From NCBI RefSeq assembly GCF_002294985.1, contig NZ_NSGE01000001.1, positions 434,001 through 498,000 of the forward strand: DNA of 64,000 bases. The letters run 5' to 3'. This DNA is from Mesorhizobium sp. WSM3862. Its GTDB lineage: Bacteria; Pseudomonadota; Alphaproteobacteria; Rhizobiales; Rhizobiaceae. Shown in pieces: positions 18,647 to 27,280 of this stretch (position 1 is the first letter of the stretch; each line of letters starts with the position of its first letter). A program made the translations under genes and the position numbers. The notes beneath the pieces are model-generated. The model was not told the DNA's origin. It was given only the letters and a program-made list of their open reading frames with translations, and did not search any database.

Positions 18647-20458
18647 CTAGACGAACAGATCGACCTTCTGGAACGACGTCACGTCGACAAGGCCGACATC
18701 GGAAATCCTGAGTTCCGGGATGACGACCAGCGCCAGCAGCGAATGCTGCATGTAGGCGTTGTTGAGCGAACAGCCGACCTTGCGCATCGCTTCCGTCAAC
18801 TGCTCGGCCTTGGCCGCGACGATCTCCGCGCGCTCGTCCGACATCAGCCCTGCGATCGGCATTTCCACGAGCGCTAGTTCCTTGCCCTTGGAGTAAAGCA
18901 CGACGCCGCCGCCGACCTCGCTCAGCCGGTTGACGGCTAAAGCCATGTCCTCCTTGTTGGTCCCGACGGCGATGATGTGGTGCGCATCATGCGCCACGCT
19001 CGAGGCCATCGCGCAGTCTTCCACATAGCCGAAGCCCGACACGAAGGCGTTGGTGACGCCGCCCGTGCCCCTGTGGCGTTCAACCAGGGCGATCTGGCAA
19101 ATGTCGTTGCGGCGATCCATGGCGACCAGCCCGTCCTCGACGGGCAGGTCGGCCTCGAGCGCTCTGGTCGGCGCCTGGTTTTCGATAACGCCGATCACCC
19201 GCGCCCGCACCTCGTTGGCACCCTGGGGCGCGGCGATGTCAAAGTCAGAGGCCTTGAGCCTTTTGCCGAGCTTGACCGTGTTTTTCGCCGTCCCGGGATA
19301 ATCATAGGCCGGAATGTCGATCTCGAGCTTGCCGGCTTTCGCCAGCCTGACGCCGCGGCCATAGACCTCGTCTATCGTCATCTGGGCAAGATCGGACACG
19401 ATCAAAAGATCCGCCAGCCGCCCCGGCGCGATCGAACCGACCTCGCGCTCCAGCCTGAAATGCTGGGCGGTGTTGAGCGTCGCCATCTGGATCGCCGTCA
19501 CCGGCTTCAGGCCCTGGCTGATGGCGTGCCGCACCACCCGATCCATATGACCCTCATGCACCAGCGTGCCGGAATGGCTGTCGTCGGTGCACAGGATGAA
19601 GTTGCGCGGGTCGATGCCGCCTTCGGTGACCGCCTTGATCTGCGCAGCGACGTCGTACCAGGCGGACCCCAGCCTAAGCATCGCCTTCATGCCCTGACGC
19701 ACGCGGGCGATCGCATCCTCGGCGCGCGTGCCCTCATGGTCATCCTCGGCGCCGCCGGCGACATAGCCGTGGAACGGCAACCCGAGATCGCGCGAGGCAT
19801 AGTGGCCGCCGACGGTTTTCCCGGCCTTCACCGTCTCGGCGATCTCGCCCGACATCACCGGATCGTTGGCGGCGACTCCCGGGAAATTCATCACTTCGCC
19901 AAGGCCGATGATATTCTCCCAGGTCATCGCCTCGGCGACGTCTGCAACCGTAAGCTCCGCGCCGGCATGCTCCAGGCCGGGCGCCGAAGGCACGCAGGAC
20001 GGCATTTGCACATGGACGTTGATCGGCATCGCGACCGCCTCGTCATGCATCAGCCGAACGCCCGGCAGGCCCAGAACATTGGCGATCTCGTGCGGATCGA
20101 TGAACATCGAGGTGGTGCCGTGCGGGATCACGGCGCGGCAGAATTCCGTCACCGTGACCATGCCGCTTTCGACGTGCATGTGCGCATCGCAGAGGCCGGG
20201 CACCAGATAGCGGCCGCCCGCATCGACCACCTTGGTCCCCTGCCCGATCGTATGACCGGCATTCGGGCCGCAATAGGCGAAGCGTCCGGCGGCGACGGCG
20301 ATGTCGGTGCCCGGAATGATCTCGCCCGAATGGACATTCACCCAGCGTCCGTTGCGGATCACGAGATCGGCAGGCCGGCGCCCCATCGCGACGTCGACCA
20401 GTTGCGTCGCCACTTCGGTCCAGGGCTTGGGTTTCGTCGGATTGGTGCCGGTCGCCAT
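18647..20458 (-). CDS. ade: Adenine deaminase (amidohydrolase type)
   Basis: About 603 residues from the ATG at 20458, preceded by the ribosome site AGGAG. An alternative start 19 codons upstream lacks one. Amidohydrolase metal-binding His93 and His95 lie in CDAHMHVESGM, preceded by GRYLVPGL; further family landmarks are IPHGTTSMFIDPHE, FILCTDDSHSGTL and the C-terminal MGRRPADL-type entry. Length and sequence match AdeC-type adenine deaminases, which convert adenine to hypoxanthine for purine salvage and use a dinuclear metal centre. The gene is monocistronic, with convergent and divergent neighbours. Confidence 0.92.
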   Translation of the reverse strand: MATGTNPTKPKPWTEVATQLVDVAMGRRPADLVIRNGRWVNVHSGEIIPGTDIAVAAGRFAYCGPNAGHTIGQGTKVVDAGGRYLVPGLCDAHMHVESGMVTVTEFCRAVIPHGTTSMFIDPHEIANVLGLPGVRLMHDEAVAMPINVHVQMPSCVPSAPGLEHAGAELTVADVAEAMTWENIIGLGEVMNFPGVAANDPVMSGEIAETVKAGKTVGGHYASRDLGLPFHGYVAGGAEDDHEGTRAEDAIARVRQGMKAMLRLGSAWYDVAAQIKAVTEGGIDPRNFILCTDDSHSGTLVHEGHMDRVVRHAISQGLKPVTAIQMATLNTAQHFRLEREVGSIAPGRLADLLIVSDLAQMTIDEVYGRGVRLAKAGKLEIDIPAYDYPGTAKNTVKLGKRLKASDFDIAAPQGANEVRARVIGVIENQAPTRALEADLPVEDGLVAMDRRNDICQIALVERHRGTGGVTNAFVSGFGYVEDCAMASSVAHDAHHIIAVGTNKEDMALAVNRLSEVGGGVVLYSKGKELALVEMPIAGLMSDERAEIVAAKAEQLTEAMRKVGCSLNNAYMQHSLLALVVIPELRISDVGLVDVTSFQKVDLFV

Positions 20459-20622
20459 GAAGAACTCCTGTTTGCCCGACTGTGCCAAGCTGGCGCGGTT
20501 TTGACCAGTTGGCAAAACTGCTTTGTTTTTAAGGCAGGACCGGCTCCCGACAGATCTCCCCTGCGGCAGCAGGGCGAAATCTCGCCTAGACTGGATCTCC
20601 GGCTATTCGGGTTGCAGAAGAG

Positions 20623-20835
20623 ATGGCAAAAACGATCCGGTTCGCAATCTTCATGCTGTCGGCATGTTGCGCCGGCCTGGCCTTCTTCACCTTGCATTCA
20701 TTCTGGGCATGGGCCGCGCCGATCGCCATCTTCATCGCCGGCTCCTCACTAGGCGAATATGCTTTCACACGGCTGGCCAAGTCCGACGAGAAACAGCGTG
20801 ACCTGGAAGATCGCGTGCGCAACCCGCCGAAGTAA
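20623..20835 (+). CDS. Small two-helix membrane protein, unknown
   Basis: A 70-residue protein with two hydrophobic segments (FAIFMLSACCAGLAFFTL and WAWAAPIAIFIAGSSL) and a charged C-terminal tail KSDEKQRDLEDRV. The sequence is compatible with an inner-membrane hairpin. A weak ribosome site (AGAAGAG) precedes the ATG. I do not recognise a family. It is divergent from ade and lies 90 bp before the outer membrane protein gene. Confidence 0.6.
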   Translation: MAKTIRFAIFMLSACCAGLAFFTLHSFWAWAAPIAIFIAGSSLGEYAFTRLAKSDEKQRDLEDRVRNPPK

Positions 20836-20925
20836 ACCACTGTTGCAGGAATACAATTCCGTTTTCGGGCGAATAACGCTAGGTTGCACCGAGAAGTTTT
20901 CGAAACCGCCATTTCGGAGCGCTCG

Positions 20926-21594
20926 ATGGGTCGCCTGACACTTGCCAGTGCCGGCTTTTTCGCCCTGCTGTCCGGGCCGGCCTTGGCCGCGGACGCGATC
21001 GCCGACCTGCCCATGACTGCGCCGGGCTTCGATTGGACAGGCTATTATGCCGGCCTGCAGGCCGGCTATGGCTGGGGCTCATCTGACATCTCCGGCACCG
21101 AAGGCGAGCCGTTCGCCGCTTCTCCCGATGTCGACGGCGGCTTCGTCGGCGGCCATGTCGCCGGCCTCTGGCAGTTCAATCAGGCGGTGATCGGCGCGCG
21201 CGCTGAGCTCAACTATGCCTCGATCGACGGTTCGGCCTTGCTCGACCCTGGCAATGCCGTCGGCACCGAGGTCAAATGGCTGGGATCGATCAATGCCGAA
21301 GCCGGCTTGGCGGTCGATCGCTGGCTGATCTATGGCGTCGGGGGCGTCGCCTTCGCCGGTATCGAGACCTCGCAAGATGTCGGCGGCAGCGGCTTCGCCA
21401 GGACACGCACCGGCACCGGCTGGACGATCGGCGCCGGGGTCGACTATGCGCTGAGCAGCAACATCGTCGTCGGCGCCCAATACCGTTACTACGATTTCGG
21501 CAAGGAGCATTTCGACGTCCCGGACGACTTCTCCGATCGTGATCAGGACCTGAAGCTCCATACCCTGGGCGTAAACTTCAGCTACAAATTCTGA
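20926..21594 (+). CDS. Outer membrane beta-barrel protein (Omp25/Omp31-like)
   Basis: About 222 residues from the ATG at 20926 with ribosome site GGAG. The signal peptide (MGRLTLASAGFFALLSG... ALA) is followed by FDWTGYYAGLQAGYGW, the entry strand typical of the alphaproteobacterial Omp25/Omp31 barrel family. Alternating glycine- and aromatic-rich strands follow, for example NIVVGAQYRYYDFG, ending in HTLGVNFSYKF with the C-terminal Phe used by the BAM assembly machinery. Expected in the outer membrane as an eight-stranded barrel; specific role unknown. Confidence 0.87.
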   Translation: MGRLTLASAGFFALLSGPALAADAIADLPMTAPGFDWTGYYAGLQAGYGWGSSDISGTEGEPFAASPDVDGGFVGGHVAGLWQFNQAVIGARAELNYASIDGSALLDPGNAVGTEVKWLGSINAEAGLAVDRWLIYGVGGVAFAGIETSQDVGGSGFARTRTGTGWTIGAGVDYALSSNIVVGAQYRYYDFGKEHFDVPDDFSDRDQDLKLHTLGVNFSYKF

Positions 21595-21789
21595 TTTGCG
21601 GAGCAGCTACGCGGAAAATCCAACCGCATCCTTCAAGGAAAATCCCGATTGGCGGAACTTCATGCCAAAGGGATTTGTCGAGCATGTCAGCGCGCGTGCT
21701 AACCCAGCCGCTCCACAATGGTCCTTGCACAAGGTACGCCTCAACAAACGCCCACGTGGCTGCGCCTCTAAGCGCTGAGGAATCCCATA

Positions 21790-22014
21790 ATGATAATGAT
21801 GGTAGCGGTGGTTGTCTCACTCGGTTTGGCGATCTTCCTAGTGGAACGCTACGACCTGTTCGACGGGAAGAAGTGGCGGCGCGCATCGGAACCGAAGATC
21901 GCTCGAGCCTATATGCTGCTATTTGTGACCGTCGCCCTTGCCGGCGCGGCGGTGTTCTTTCACGAGGCCGTGGTTGCTAAAGTGATAACACCGACCGAAC
22001 GGCTCCCAGGGTAA
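21790..22014 (+). CDS. Possible small two-helix membrane protein
   Basis: A 74-residue open frame with two hydrophobic stretches (MVAVVVSLGLAIFLV and YMLLFVTVALAGAAVFF) separated by a basic loop KKWRRASEPK. GAGGA lies upstream of the ATG cluster at 21790, 21796 and 21799. I recognise no family. Base composition in this stretch is less GC-rich than the neighbours. It may be a real small gene; support is modest. Confidence 0.42.
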   Translation: MIMMVAVVVSLGLAIFLVERYDLFDGKKWRRASEPKIARAYMLLFVTVALAGAAVFFHEAVVAKVITPTERLPG

Positions 22015-22131
22015 GTAGCTAGCGCTTCACTTACCCTAGTGCTAATCGGTGCGCCGCGAGCCACACATGAACTCTGGCAATCGTGTGGGATTTTTCGTGG
22101 GAGATCGGTGGTAAAACCCCACCATGTGGGA

Positions 22132-22220
22132 GTGGGCGTGGCGGAACTGGTATACGCAGCAGACTTAAAATCTGCCGGTGTTTCAAGCACTTACGGGTTC
22201 AAATCCCGTCGCCCACACCA
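22132..22220 (+). tRNA. tRNA-Leu (anticodon UAA)
   Basis: An 89-nt tRNA with encoded CCA. The acceptor stem GTGGGCG (22132-22138) pairs fully with CGCCCAC (22210-22216), followed by A and CCA. The D-arm is GCG..CGC, and the anticodon stem GCAGA/TCTGC holds the loop CTTAAAA with TAA at 22166-22168. A long class II variable arm (GTG TTTCAA GCAC) and the T-arm ACGGG-TTCAAAT-CCCGT complete it. The long variable arm and UAA anticodon identify leucine. Confidence 0.95.
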
Positions 22221-22227
22221 ACTCGTC

Positions 22228-22288
22228 AAAGGGACTTAAAATCCCTCGATCTCTGATCGTACGGGTTCGATTCCCGTCGTCCGCACCA
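22228..22288 (+). pseudogene. 3' fragment of a second tRNA-Leu(UAA)
   Basis: Eight bases after the intact tRNA-Leu, a second tRNA-like segment starts at the anticodon stem: AGGGA-CTTAAAA-TCCCT, again with anticodon TAA, then a variable arm CGATC-TCT-GATCG, T-arm ACGGG-TTCGATT-CCCGT, acceptor strand CGTCCGC, A and CCA. The 5' acceptor strand (expected GCGGACG) and D-arm are absent. It differs from the intact neighbour in every stem except the T stem, so it is not a simple partial duplication of it. It looks like the 3' remnant left at a recombination or attachment site. Confidence 0.85.
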
Positions 22289-22320
22289 CCCTTCGCTCCT
22301 CGCTTCGGGTGGCAGGCCAC

Positions 22321-22899
22321 TCAACCCTTGATCGGATTGAGCTTCAGGTGCTGGATCAAAATGATGGTCTTGGCGTCGACGATGCGGCCGTCGGCGATGC
22401 CGGCCAGCGCCTCGTCGAGCGGCATTTCCAGCACCTCGATGTCTTCGCCCTCTTCCGGAGCTCCGCCGCCGTCGGAGATACGGTCGGCCGGCGAATAGCG
22501 CGCGGTAAAGAGCCAGAGCCGTTCGGTCACGCTGCCGGGGCTCATATAGGGCGCGAACAGCCGCTCAACGTTCTTCAAATAATAGCCGAGTTCCTCTTCC
22601 GCTTCCTTGCGGATGCAGGTTTCCGGATCGTTTTCGTCGAGCAGACCGGCACAGGCCTCGATCAGCGGCTCGCGATGGCCAGTGACATAGGCCGGATAGC
22701 GGAACTGCCGCACCAGCAGCACCGTCGAGCGCTGCGGATCGAAAGGCAGGATCACCGCGCCGTCGCCGCGATCGTAGGTCTGGCGGATCTGCGTCTCCCA
22801 GCGCCCATCGCGGCGGCGATAGTCGAGCACCGTCTTCTTGAGCACCGCCCAATCGTCGGACAGGATTTCTTCAGACTGGATGCGGACGCGATCTTCCAT
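22321..22899 (-). CDS. Nudix hydrolase, NudK / ADP-ribose pyrophosphatase-like
   Basis: About 192 residues from the ATG at 22899, with GGAG 6 bp upstream; an ATG four codons earlier is less well placed. The Nudix box reads GLLDENDPETCIRKEAEEELGY, keeping the metal-binding REAxEE core as RKEAEEELG. The N-terminal WAVLKKTVLDYRRRDG and VLLVRQFRYPAY, and a following family loop APYMSPGSVTERLWLF, match the GDP-mannose pyrophosphatase NudK / ADP-sugar pyrophosphatase branch. It likely acts on a nucleoside diphosphate sugar. It converges on the tRNA region. Confidence 0.86.
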   Translation of the reverse strand: MEDRVRIQSEEILSDDWAVLKKTVLDYRRRDGRWETQIRQTYDRGDGAVILPFDPQRSTVLLVRQFRYPAYVTGHREPLIEACAGLLDENDPETCIRKEAEEELGYYLKNVERLFAPYMSPGSVTERLWLFTARYSPADRISDGGGAPEEGEDIEVLEMPLDEALAGIADGRIVDAKTIILIQHLKLNPIKG

Positions 22900-23052
22900 G
22901 ATGGGCTCCATGCTGTCGGCAAGCGTTATCGGCGAACAGGCGCGGGCGCAATCCTGGAAACCGACTGGTCCAGCGTGACTTTCACCGGCTGTTGTCTGGC
23001 GCGAAGTGCCGCGGCTGCCTAGATAGCAATATCTCTCCCAGGAGCCGTTTCC

Positions 23053-24156
23053 ATGACATCATCGCTTTTCCAGCCGATCACCCTCGGCGGCCTGACCTTT
23101 CCAAACCGTATTGCGGTGGCGCCGATGTGCCAGTATTCGGCCGAGGACGGTTCCGCCAGCGACTGGCATCTGCACCACTGGATGAACCTGGCCATGTCCG
23201 GCGCCGGCATGGTGACCGTCGAGATGACCGACGTCGAGCGGCGCGGCCGCATCTCGCATGGCTGCCTTGGCCTCTACTCCGATGACAACGAGGCGGCGGC
23301 CAAGCGCACGCTCGATGCGGCCAGGCGCGTCGCCGCGCCCGGCACCAAATTCGGCGTCCAACTCGCCCATGCCGGCCGCAAGGCATCCAACAGGCGGCCT
23401 TGGGAAGGCGGCGGCCCCCTGCAAGCGGGCGAGGATCCCTGGCAGACCGTTTCGGCTTCGGCCATCGCCTATGACACAGGGTGGAATATACCGCACGCAT
23501 TGGACGAGGAAGAGATCCGGCAAGTCATCCAACATTTCGCCGACGCGGCCAAGCGGGCCGAGCGCGCCGGCTTCGACTTCATCGAGCTGCACGCCGCTCA
23601 CGGCTATCTGATCTTCCAGTTCCTGTCGCCGCTTTCCAACCAGCGCACCGACCGCTGGGGTGGCTCGCTGGAAAACCGCATGCGCTTCGCCGTGGAGATC
23701 GCCAGGGCGGTGAAGAAGGCAGCGCCGGGCCTGATGCTGGGGGCCCGCCTTTCGGTGAAGGAATGGGTCGACGGCGGCTTCGAGATCGAGGAGGCAATCG
23801 AAGTGGCCAATGCGCTGAAGGCGGAAGGCGTCGCCTATCTGTGCTGTTCCAGCGGCGGCAATTCGCCGTTGCAGAAGCTGCCCAGCGGCCCCGGCTACCA
23901 GGTGCATCTGGCCGAGGCTGTGCGCAAGGGCGCCGGCATTCCGACGCGCGCCGTCGGCCTGATCGACGATCCAGAGCAGGCCGAGGCGATCGTGGCCGAC
24001 GGCCGCGCCGACATGGTGGCTCTGGCTCGCGCCTTCCTTGCCGATCCGCGCTGGGGCTGGCGCGCGGCGGCGACGTTCGGCGAGGAAATCCGTCCGGCGC
24101 CGCAGCTGGCGCGCTCGGTCACGACGATGCAGCACTGGATGAAAGCGGCGGGCTGA
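23053..24156 (+). CDS. NADH:flavin oxidoreductase, old yellow enzyme (YqjM type)
   Basis: The 367-residue FMN enzyme has a TIM-barrel. Cys26 and Tyr28 in PMCQYSA are the residues that tune the flavin in YqjM-type old yellow enzymes, and His180/His183 in ELHAAHGYL are the substrate-anchoring pair. VQLAHAGRKAS and LSNQRTDRWGGSLENR are further family signatures. Such enzymes reduce activated C=C bonds using NADPH; the physiological substrate is unknown. It is monocistronic, with 90 bp between its stop and the DUF982 start. Confidence 0.93.
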   Translation: MTSSLFQPITLGGLTFPNRIAVAPMCQYSAEDGSASDWHLHHWMNLAMSGAGMVTVEMTDVERRGRISHGCLGLYSDDNEAAAKRTLDAARRVAAPGTKFGVQLAHAGRKASNRRPWEGGGPLQAGEDPWQTVSASAIAYDTGWNIPHALDEEEIRQVIQHFADAAKRAERAGFDFIELHAAHGYLIFQFLSPLSNQRTDRWGGSLENRMRFAVEIARAVKKAAPGLMLGARLSVKEWVDGGFEIEEAIEVANALKAEGVAYLCCSSGGNSPLQKLPSGPGYQVHLAEAVRKGAGIPTRAVGLIDDPEQAEAIVADGRADMVALARAFLADPRWGWRAAATFGEEIRPAPQLARSVTTMQHWMKAAG

Positions 24157-24246
24157 ACGGCTTGCACAGGTGACGATGGGCTGAGACCTTTGGGCGCAGC
24201 CTTCCGCCACCATTGCAACCAAATTGGCCGTTTTACGTTGGCGGCC

Positions 24247-24525
24247 ATGACAGACAGCAAGCCATTTGAGAAGCCGGTGGTGGTCGAACTCGGCCATGTC
24301 GGCAAATATCGCCAAATAAGCAGCACCCGCGAAGCGGCCGAGTGCCTGATGACCGTGTGGCCGCTCAATCGCGGCCAGCGGCATCGTGATGCTCTCGATA
24401 CTTGCCTGAAAGCGCTGGAGGGGTATCGTTCGACGGCGGACGCGCGCCGCGCGCTGATCGAGGCAGCCGAGGAATCTGAAGTGCTGGTTCCCGAAGAAAG
24501 GCTGTCCGACGGAAAGCTGCATTGA
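24247..24525 (+). CDS. DUF982 family protein
   Basis: A 92-residue protein starting MTDSKPFEKPVVVELG. The centre ISSTREAAECLMTVWP and ALDTCLKALEGYRSTADAR match DUF982, a small family abundant in rhizobia, often in several copies per genome and of unknown role. The frame is open 19 codons further upstream, but this ATG matches the family start. No export signal. It lies 32 bp before the DUF2188 gene and is probably co-transcribed with it. Confidence 0.82.
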   Translation: MTDSKPFEKPVVVELGHVGKYRQISSTREAAECLMTVWPLNRGQRHRDALDTCLKALEGYRSTADARRALIEAAEESEVLVPEERLSDGKLH

Positions 24526-24557
24526 GCAGGCAAAGGGCTTCTCGACCGGAGGATTCC

Positions 24558-24797
24558 ATGGCGAAACTGACCTACAAGATCGTCGAGCATGACGGCGGCT
24601 GGGCCTACATGGTCGGCTCGACTTTTTCAGAAACATTTCCCACCCGCCAGGACGCGCTGCGCGCGGCTGAAATTGCTTCGGCCGAGCAGCAGGTCGCCGG
24701 CACCACGGATGGCATCCAGTATGAGGATTCCGAGGGTGTCTGGCATGACGAACTGGCCGATGGCCGCGACCGGCCGCAGACCGAAGTCTCAGAATAG
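24558..24797 (+). CDS. DUF2188 family protein
   Basis: A 79-residue protein starting MAKLTYKIVEHDGGWAYMV with a strong GGAGG ribosome site. The TYKIVEHDGGWAY entry, ETFPTRQDALRAAEIA helix and the C-terminal acidic tail match the DUF2188 family, short proteins of one beta-hairpin and one helix with no known function. It follows DUF982 in the same direction. Confidence 0.8.
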   Translation: MAKLTYKIVEHDGGWAYMVGSTFSETFPTRQDALRAAEIASAEQQVAGTTDGIQYEDSEGVWHDELADGRDRPQTEVSE

Positions 24798-24818
24798 TTT
24801 CCGTCGCCCGACCTTGCT

Positions 24819-24852
24819 GCGACCGACGCTGTAAAAGCTTCACGTCGGTCGC
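24819..24852. terminator. Perfect inverted repeat between convergent genes
   Basis: GCGACCGACG (24819-24828) and CGTCGGTCGC (24843-24852) form a perfect 10-bp stem with a 14-nt loop containing TAAAAGCTT. It sits between the converging DUF2188 gene and the small exported-protein gene. Placement suggests a shared terminator, though neither side has a T-run. Confidence 0.45.
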
Positions 24853-24867
24853 TCGCTGGCGAACGGA

Positions 24868-25149
24868 CTACTTGCCGCAATACTGGTCGTTGACGTTCGC
24901 GCCGGCATTCGCGTCGGGGCCGGCCGTATCCGAGGCGCATGGGCCGACGGCACCGTTGCCGAAGCTGTTTAGCGCGCCGGCGTCGCGATCGGAATAAATG
25001 CTGCCCGTGGTGTAGGGATCAACCGGCACTTGCTCGCTATGGACCGGGCGATCACGATGCCACCACCACCAAGCGTCCGACGATTGTGCCATAGCCGAGG
25101 TGCCCATGGCCAGGACAAGCGCCGAGGCTGCAAAAATCTTCGTAGGCAT
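24868..25149 (-). CDS. Small exported protein, unknown
   Basis: About 93 residues from the ATG at 25149 with a GGAG ribosome site. A clear signal peptide (MPTKIFAASALVLAMGTSAMA) precedes a short mature part with the run DAWWWWHRD, then DPYTTGSIYSDRDAGALNSFGNG and two Cys (GPCASD and the C-terminal DQYCGK). The two Cys could form a disulfide in the periplasm. I do not recognise a characterised family; similar small 'GSIYSDRD' proteins seem familiar from rhizobial genomes. Confidence 0.66.
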   Translation of the reverse strand: MPTKIFAASALVLAMGTSAMAQSSDAWWWWHRDRPVHSEQVPVDPYTTGSIYSDRDAGALNSFGNGAVGPCASDTAGPDANAGANVNDQYCGK

Positions 25150-25340
25150 AATTGGTACTCCATCTGGTGATTTGCCGCATTCTTGCTGGCCGGAAAATTC
25201 GCCAGCCCGACACGGATTAAAACCGAGGGTTGGAGCCGAAGTTCCCGTTGAAAGTGTAGGTGAGGCGGAATGTCCGACACTTTTGCGTGACGGTTCGTGA
25301 ATGGACGCGATCCCCCTCGGCCTTTGACCGAACGGGATCC

Positions 25341-26309
25341 TCACGCTGGGAATGCGCGCGCGGCGATGCGCTCGATGAAGGCCACGACGCGTTCCGGTTC
25401 CACGAATTGCGGCATGTGCCCGAGCCCTTGGACGCGTTCGAAATCGAGCTCTCTGATCCTGCCCGGCATCGGTTCGCCATGAGCCGCGATGCCGATCACC
25501 CGGTCATCCGCGCCGAACAGAATGCCGGCCGGCATCAGGATCTCGCCATAGCGCTGTTCGAGGCGGCCGAGATCCTCTTCCACCGCCACGATATCGGTGG
25601 AGGTCGCCTGGAAATGGGCGGGCCGCAACCCGAGCCAACCACCTCCGGCGATCATGTAGTCCCCCGGCACGGCTTGCGGCGCAAAGATGAACTTCATCGT
25701 CGGCTCCGCATATTTCAGGCTGTACGGTATCGCTAAAGTATGGGCCAAGATCCAGCGCTTCAGGCGCGAGGGAACATAGAGCAGGTCGAATTTCTGGCGC
25801 ACCCTCGCCTCCAGATGCGTCAGCGGCGCGATGAGCGCGATGCCGGAAATCGCCGTCGGATGCTCGATCGCAAGTGCAAGCGCGATGGCGCCGCCCAGCG
25901 AATGACCGACGATCAAAGGCCGTTCGAGCCCAAGCTCCTCGATGAAGCGCCGCACCACTTCCGCCTGTTCGGGCAGACGGCCGCTCGCCCCGCCCGCCCG
26001 CACCGAGTATCCCGAGCCCGGCCGGTCGAGAGCGATTAGCCGGTAGCCGGCGCCGAAGCGGCCGAACAGCGTGTGCCGGAAATGGTGGAGTTGCGCGCCG
26101 AGCCCGTGCAGGAACACGATCGGCCTGCCCTCGCCTGCTTCGACATAGTGGATGCGGCTGCCGCCGATCTCGATGAACTTGCCGCACGCCGGTACCAGCC
26201 TCTCGGCCTTGGTCGCGATCCACCATGTTGCGAGCATGAAGCCGAGCACGACGGCGGCGGCCGCAACGAACAGGCCACCGATCAGCCACGGCAAAATCGA
26301 TATCAGCAT
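25341..26309 (-). CDS. Membrane-anchored alpha/beta hydrolase
   Basis: The 322-residue protein has an N-terminal membrane anchor (two-thirds of residues 1-32 are hydrophobic, ending MLATWWIATKAERL) followed by an alpha/beta hydrolase: IVFLHGLGAQLHHF, IALDRPGSGYS, the nucleophile elbow GHSLGGAIAL, and a late GLGHMPQFVEP with the catalytic His. It resembles the esterase/lipase-like group with a lid. Substrate unknown. It is divergent from the CinA-like gene with 127 bp between. Confidence 0.85.
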   Translation of the reverse strand: MLISILPWLIGGLFVAAAAVVLGFMLATWWIATKAERLVPACGKFIEIGGSRIHYVEAGEGRPIVFLHGLGAQLHHFRHTLFGRFGAGYRLIALDRPGSGYSVRAGGASGRLPEQAEVVRRFIEELGLERPLIVGHSLGGAIALALAIEHPTAISGIALIAPLTHLEARVRQKFDLLYVPSRLKRWILAHTLAIPYSLKYAEPTMKFIFAPQAVPGDYMIAGGGWLGLRPAHFQATSTDIVAVEEDLGRLEQRYGEILMPAGILFGADDRVIGIAAHGEPMPGRIRELDFERVQGLGHMPQFVEPERVVAFIERIAARAFPA

Positions 26310-26436
26310 CTTGCACCCGAGCCCTATCGCCGCACCTTACTCGCAACCGTGTCTGCCACAAGAGCCCCGCCTCGCGTGCGCATTGCGGCCGGCTGTCCGC
26401 CGCGTTATTTCAGGCCACCTGCAGCCGGAGTGAGCC

Positions 26437-27177
26437 ATGCCCGAAATCGTCACCGCCGCCATGCTCGTCATCGGCGACGAGATCCTCTCCGGCAGGACCA
26501 AGGACAAGAATATCGGCCATCTCGCCGATATCATGACCGCGATCGGCATCGACCTGAAGGAAGTGCGCATCGTTCCCGACGAGGAGGACGAGATTGTCGC
26601 CGCCGCCAACGCGCTGCGCGCCCGCTACACTTATGTCTTCACCACCGGCGGCATCGGCCCCACGCATGACGACATCACCGCCGATTCGATAGCCAAGGCC
26701 TTCGGCGTGCCTTGCGAATACGATGCCAGGGCTTACGCCATGTTGGAGGCAAGCTATGCCGAGCGCGGTATCGAATTCACCGAGGCGCGCAAGCGCATGG
26801 CGCGCATGCCGCGCGGCGCCGACCACATCGACAATCCGGTGTCGATCGCGCCAGGCTTCCGTATCGGCAACGTTCACGTGATGGCCGGTGTGCCGTCGAT
26901 CTTCCAGGCGATGCTCGACAATGTCGTGCCGACGCTGAAGACCGGCATCAAGATGCTGTCGGCAACCGTGCACTGCCCGTTCGGCGAAGGCCTGATCGGC
27001 GGACCGCTGGCCGACATCCAAAAAGCGCATCCCGACACCATTATCGGCTCCTACCCGAAATATGGCGAGGGCAAATTCTGGACCGAGCTCGTGGTACGTG
27101 CCCGCGACGAAGCGGCTCTCGAGGCCGCGCGCCAAGACGTTGCGGCCATGGTGGCGGGCCTGTCGGCCGCGAGCTGA
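26437..27177 (+). CDS. Molybdopterin-binding / CinA N-terminal domain protein
   Basis: The 246-residue protein consists of the MoCF-binding fold found in MoaB, MogA and the N-terminal half of CinA. Signatures are MLVIGDEILSGRTKDKN at the start, FTTGGIGPTHDDIT, and NVHVMAGVPSIFQAM. The C-terminal nicotinamide-nucleotide amidase domain of full CinA (PncC) is absent. In characterised CinA proteins this domain hydrolyses ADP-ribose-type substrates; here the function is only inferred. The ribosome site GGAG precedes the ATG. Confidence 0.85.
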   Translation: MPEIVTAAMLVIGDEILSGRTKDKNIGHLADIMTAIGIDLKEVRIVPDEEDEIVAAANALRARYTYVFTTGGIGPTHDDITADSIAKAFGVPCEYDARAYAMLEASYAERGIEFTEARKRMARMPRGADHIDNPVSIAPGFRIGNVHVMAGVPSIFQAMLDNVVPTLKTGIKMLSATVHCPFGEGLIGGPLADIQKAHPDTIIGSYPKYGEGKFWTELVVRARDEAALEAARQDVAAMVAGLSAAS

Positions 27178-27280
27178 CCCCGGAACCAGAAGGCGCGCGC
27201 CGACGTTTCTGGCACGGCACTTTCGTTGCGGCCATTGATGCCGGTGGCGATCTTGCGCCGATAAATTTGAGGGATCTGCC

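Noticed and set aside
21960-22190. 76-codon minus-strand frame overlapping tRNA-Leu
   Set aside because: Typical false ORF made by translating tRNA sequence; no support.
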